Source of the DNA: Dyella_A sp050749815
GTDB taxonomy: Bacteria; Pseudomonadota; Gammaproteobacteria; Xanthomonadales; Rhodanobacteraceae
DNA: 64,000 nucleotides
Assembly (NCBI RefSeq): GCF_050749815.1
Contig: NZ_CP192735.1
Coordinates: 2,232,001 to 2,296,000 of the forward strand
Reading direction: 5' to 3'
The notes under the pieces were generated by a model. That model was not told the origin of the DNA and searched no databases. It saw nothing but the letters and a program-made list of their open reading frames with translations. Of the stretch, positions 61,336 to 64,000 are shown piece by piece. The position numbers and the translations under genes are program-made. Position 1 is the stretch's first letter, and each line of letters begins with the position of its first letter.

Positions 61336-63714
61336 TCAACCTCGCAACCTTGCCTTGCATGCCTTCTCCAACGCAGTGACCGCCTCACGTACGCAACGGT
61401 CCGCGTCGTCGTCGGTAAGCGTGCGTGAAGCGTCCTGCAAAATCAAGCCCATAGCGAGGCTTTTTCGGCCTGCTTCGACCCCTTTGCCACTGTAGCGGTC
61501 GAACAGTTTGAGCTGACTGAGCACGCCGCCGAGCGTGTCACGGACCACCTGCTCGATCTGTGACCAGCTCACCGCCTCCGGAAGATCCAGGGCGAGGTCG
61601 CGGCGCACCGAGGGGAACCGCGGCACCGGCCGCGCCCGCGGCAGGCGGCGGCCGAGCAGGGGCTCCAGCGCCACTTCCAGGACATGGACGTCGGGCCCCA
61701 GGTCCAGCGCCTTGGCCAACTGCGGATGCAGCGCGCCGAGGAAGCCCACGGTGATCCCGTCGCGGGCCACGCGCGCGCCACGCCCCGGATGCAGCCAGGC
61801 CGGCAGCTGATCGGCATGCACCGACCAGCGCTGCGGCTCGCCGCCCCAGGCGATGATGGCGTCCAGATCGCCCTTGAGATCGAAGAAGTCCAGCGCGCGT
61901 GCCGGCTCGCCCCACTGCTCGGCCCGGGCACTGCCGCAGGCTGCGATCGCCAGGCTCGGCGTTTCTACCGGCGGATCGCCGGCGGCAAACACCCTGGCCA
62001 CCTCGAACAAGCGCACCCGCTCCTGCTGGCGCGCACGGTTGTGACGCAGCGATTCCACCAGCCCCGGCAACAGCGACGGTCGCATCACCGCCAGGTCGGC
62101 CGACAGCGGATTGGCCAGCGGTACCAGCGCATCGTTGAAGCTCCAGCGCGCCAGCAAGTCGGCCGGGACGAAGGAAAGATTCACCGCCTCGTGGTAACCG
62201 CGCGCCGCCAGTTGCTCGCGCAGGGCCAGGTCGCCGATGCGCGCCTCCGGCTCGGCGGCCAGCGTCAACGCGCCCGCCGGCGTGTGGGTAGGGATGTTGT
62301 CGTAGCCGAAGATGCGCGCCACCTCTTCGATGAGGTCTTCCTCGCGCTCGATATCGAAGCGGCTGCTCGGCGCAGTGACGGACCAACCGTCGCTCGTGGA
62401 CGCCACCTGCATGCCCAGCGCCGTGAAGATGCGCGCCACTTCGGCGTCGTCCACCGTCACGCCGAGCACGCGACGCAGACGCTCGCGGCGCAGAGTCACT
62501 GGCGCGGGCATCGGCAGGTCTTCCGGCCGCTCGGCCACCAACACGGGACCGGCCTTGCCGCCCGCGATCGAGAGCAGGAGTTCGGTGGCGCGTTCCAGTG
62601 CGCGCTGCGGCAGCGCCGGGTCGACGCCGCGCTCGAAGCGGTGCGAGGCATCCGTGTGCAGGCCCAACTTGCGCGCCTTGCCCATGATCGCCGAGGGCGC
62701 GAAGTGCGCGGACTCCAGGAACACGTTGGCGGTGGCGTCGGTGACGCGCGACTCGAAGCCGCCCATCACGCCGGCGACGGCCAGCGCCTTCGCCTCGTCG
62801 GCGATCACCACGAAGCCGCCGTCGAGCCTGGCCTCGCTGCCGTCGAGCAGTTTCAGCGTTTCGCCGGCCGCGGCGTGGCGCACCACGATGTCGCCACGCA
62901 GCGCATCGTTGTCGAACGCGTGCATCGGCTGCCCCAGCTCGAGCATCACGTAGTTGGTCACGTCGACCACGGCGCTGATCGGACGCAGTCCGGCGCGACG
63001 CAGGCGTTCGGCCATCCACAGCGGCGTGCGCGCGGCGGCGTCGATGCCCTCGATGATGCGGCCCAGATAGCGCGGCGCATCCTTGCCGGCTTCCAGCCGG
63101 ATGCCGCGGCGGGCCGCGCCGGTCACCGCTGCAGACGCCTGCGCAGTAACCTTCACGTGGCTGCCGAACAGCGCCGCGACGTCGTGCGCCAGGCCGACCA
63201 GGCCGAGGCAATCCGGGCGGTTCGGGGTGAGCTTGAGCTCGAAGCTGGCGTCGGGCAGGCCGAGGTAGCTCGCCAGCGGCTGGCCCACCGGCGCATCGGC
63301 CGGCAGCTCCAGCAGGCCCGAGGCATCGGCGTCGACGCCGAGCTCCTTGGCCGAGCACAGCATGCCGAACGATTCCACGCCACGCAGCTTGGCGGCCTTG
63401 ATTGCGATGCCGCCGGGCAGCGACGCACCGACCGTGGCCAGCGGCACCTTGATGCCAACGCGGGCGTTCGGTGCGCCGCAGACGATCTGCAGCGGCTCGC
63501 CCTGCCCCGCATCGACGCGGCAGACCTGCAGCCGATCGGCTTCCGGATGCTTTTCGGCCGCGATGATCTCGGCCACCACCACACCGTCCAGGCCCTCGCC
63601 CAGCACGGTGAGTTCCTCGACTTCCAGGCCCGCCATGGTCAGCGCATGGGCCAGTTGGTCGCGGTCGGCGCGGATCTCGACCAGCTCGCGCAGCCAGTTC
63701 TCGGAGAATTTCAT
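61336..63714 (-). CDS. pheT: Phenylalanyl-tRNA synthetase beta subunit
   Basis: 792 aa, full length. N-terminal B1 domain, then an OB-type tRNA-binding domain (GVVVAEIIAAEKHPEADRLQ), B3/B4 editing domain, B5 (LRRVLGVTVDDAEVARIFTA), and a C-terminal anticodon-binding fold (VPRFPSVRRDLALDLPE). Pairs with PheS to charge tRNA-Phe. Confidence 0.97.
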   Translation of the reverse strand: MKFSENWLRELVEIRADRDQLAHALTMAGLEVEELTVLGEGLDGVVVAEIIAAEKHPEADRLQVCRVDAGQGEPLQIVCGAPNARVGIKVPLATVGASLPGGIAIKAAKLRGVESFGMLCSAKELGVDADASGLLELPADAPVGQPLASYLGLPDASFELKLTPNRPDCLGLVGLAHDVAALFGSHVKVTAQASAAVTGAARRGIRLEAGKDAPRYLGRIIEGIDAAARTPLWMAERLRRAGLRPISAVVDVTNYVMLELGQPMHAFDNDALRGDIVVRHAAAGETLKLLDGSEARLDGGFVVIADEAKALAVAGVMGGFESRVTDATANVFLESAHFAPSAIMGKARKLGLHTDASHRFERGVDPALPQRALERATELLLSIAGGKAGPVLVAERPEDLPMPAPVTLRRERLRRVLGVTVDDAEVARIFTALGMQVASTSDGWSVTAPSSRFDIEREEDLIEEVARIFGYDNIPTHTPAGALTLAAEPEARIGDLALREQLAARGYHEAVNLSFVPADLLARWSFNDALVPLANPLSADLAVMRPSLLPGLVESLRHNRARQQERVRLFEVARVFAAGDPPVETPSLAIAACGSARAEQWGEPARALDFFDLKGDLDAIIAWGGEPQRWSVHADQLPAWLHPGRGARVARDGITVGFLGALHPQLAKALDLGPDVHVLEVALEPLLGRRLPRARPVPRFPSVRRDLALDLPEAVSWSQIEQVVRDTLGGVLSQLKLFDRYSGKGVEAGRKSLAMGLILQDASRTLTDDDADRCVREAVTALEKACKARLRG

Positions 63715-63735
63715 GATGGAGTTTTCCTTGCGGCC

Positions 63736-64000
63736 TTACGCGAACTGCTTGAGGAAGCGCAGATCGTTCTCGAAGAACGCGCGCAGGTCGGAGACGCCGT
63801 AGCGCAGCATCGCGAAGCGCTCCACGCCCAGGCCGAAGGCGAAGCCGGTGTAGCGCTCCGGATCGATGCCGCAGTTCCTCAGCACATTCGGATGCACCAT
63901 GCCGCAGCCAAGCACCTCCAGCCAGCGGCTCTGGCCGTCTTCGGTCTCCCAACGGATGTCCACTTCGGCCGAGGGCTCGGTGAAGGGGAAGTAGCTGGGA
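63736..64000 (-). CDS. pheS: Phenylalanyl-tRNA synthetase alpha subunit, C-terminal part (cut by window edge)
   Basis: The visible 87 residues form the end of the class II catalytic core: WLEVLGCGMVHPNVLRNCGI and YTGFAFGLGVERFAMLRYGV (motif 3), ending DLRFLKQFA. 21 bases upstream of pheT. Confidence 0.96.
   Translation of the reverse strand, partial: PSYFPFTEPSAEVDIRWETEDGQSRWLEVLGCGMVHPNVLRNCGIDPERYTGFAFGLGVERFAMLRYGVSDLRAFFENDLRFLKQFA

Overview
The window is about 64 kb of GC-rich chromosome (third codon positions almost all G or C). It very probably comes from a gammaproteobacterium of the Lysobacterales (Xanthomonadales), family Rhodanobacteraceae, near Rhodanobacter, Dyella or Frateuria. 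This rests on gene order (flhB-flhA-flhF-fleN-fliA-cheY-cheZ-cheA-motCD-cheW; pheST-ihfA-merR-tRNA-Pro), on many GTAG-type REP palindromes like those of Stenotrophomonas, on an XAC0095-like protein, and on the split pntAA/pntAB/pntB transhydrogenase. The assignment is inference from the sequence; no search was run.

Layout. (1) 1-7.1 kb: housekeeping genes. The proton-translocating transhydrogenase genes are present but split: pntAB-pntB at 1-923 and pntAA at 2664-3764, with a sigma-factor / DUF3619-like / DUF3106 cassette on the opposite strand between them. Then follow cdd, a YdjA-like nitroreductase, a 5'-3' exonuclease, a Nudix hydrolase and a small secreted protein. (2) 7.1-8.0 kb: a frameshifted two-lobed aspartyl-protease-like gene. 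(3) 8.0-20.5 kb, minus strand: a long chemotaxis operon (STAS, cheY, cheA, Cache-type MCP, cheW, cheW, four-helix-bundle MCP, cheR, cheD, cheB, MCP-like protein, STAS). It is headed by a textbook sigma-28 (FliA) promoter and contains a four-unit tandem REP array. (4) 20.7-22.3 kb, plus strand: fliK-like and fhlB-like genes behind a second, divergent sigma-28-like promoter. (5) 22.3-26.3 kb: an accessory patch with a three-unit tandem REP array, a complete IS3-family element (IS407 type, 4-bp target duplication) and four small unrelated genes. (6) 26.4-42.8 kb, minus strand: the core flagellar/chemotaxis block fliLMNOPQR-flhB-flhA-flhF-fleN-fliA-cheY-cheZ-cheA-motC-motD-cheW, apparently read from a sigma-54-type promoter upstream of fliL. 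(7) 43-49 kb: queA, then an ABC-2 exporter with two histidine kinases and one NarL-type regulator. (8) 49-64 kb: a class III aminotransferase, an MHS-family transporter, psiF, upp, a secreted ExeM-like nuclease, proline iminopeptidase, a D-2-hydroxyglutarate-dehydrogenase-like flavoenzyme divergent from serA, then tRNA-Pro, a merR gene, ihfA, pheT and partial pheS.

How it works together. FliA, encoded in region 6, should transcribe the chemotaxis operon and the fliK/fhlB pair from back-to-back promoters, and possibly a small secreted protein at 6.7 kb. CheA of region 6 works with CheZ, a flagellar CheY and the MotC/MotD stator. CheA of region 3 comes with receptors and the CheR/CheB/CheD adaptation enzymes. 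The most interesting points are three FliM-like peptides in the CheA2 linker, the tandem REP arrays (one inside the chemotaxis operon, one abutted by an IS), the promoter pair at 20.5-20.75 kb, and the sigma-factor cassette splitting the pnt genes.
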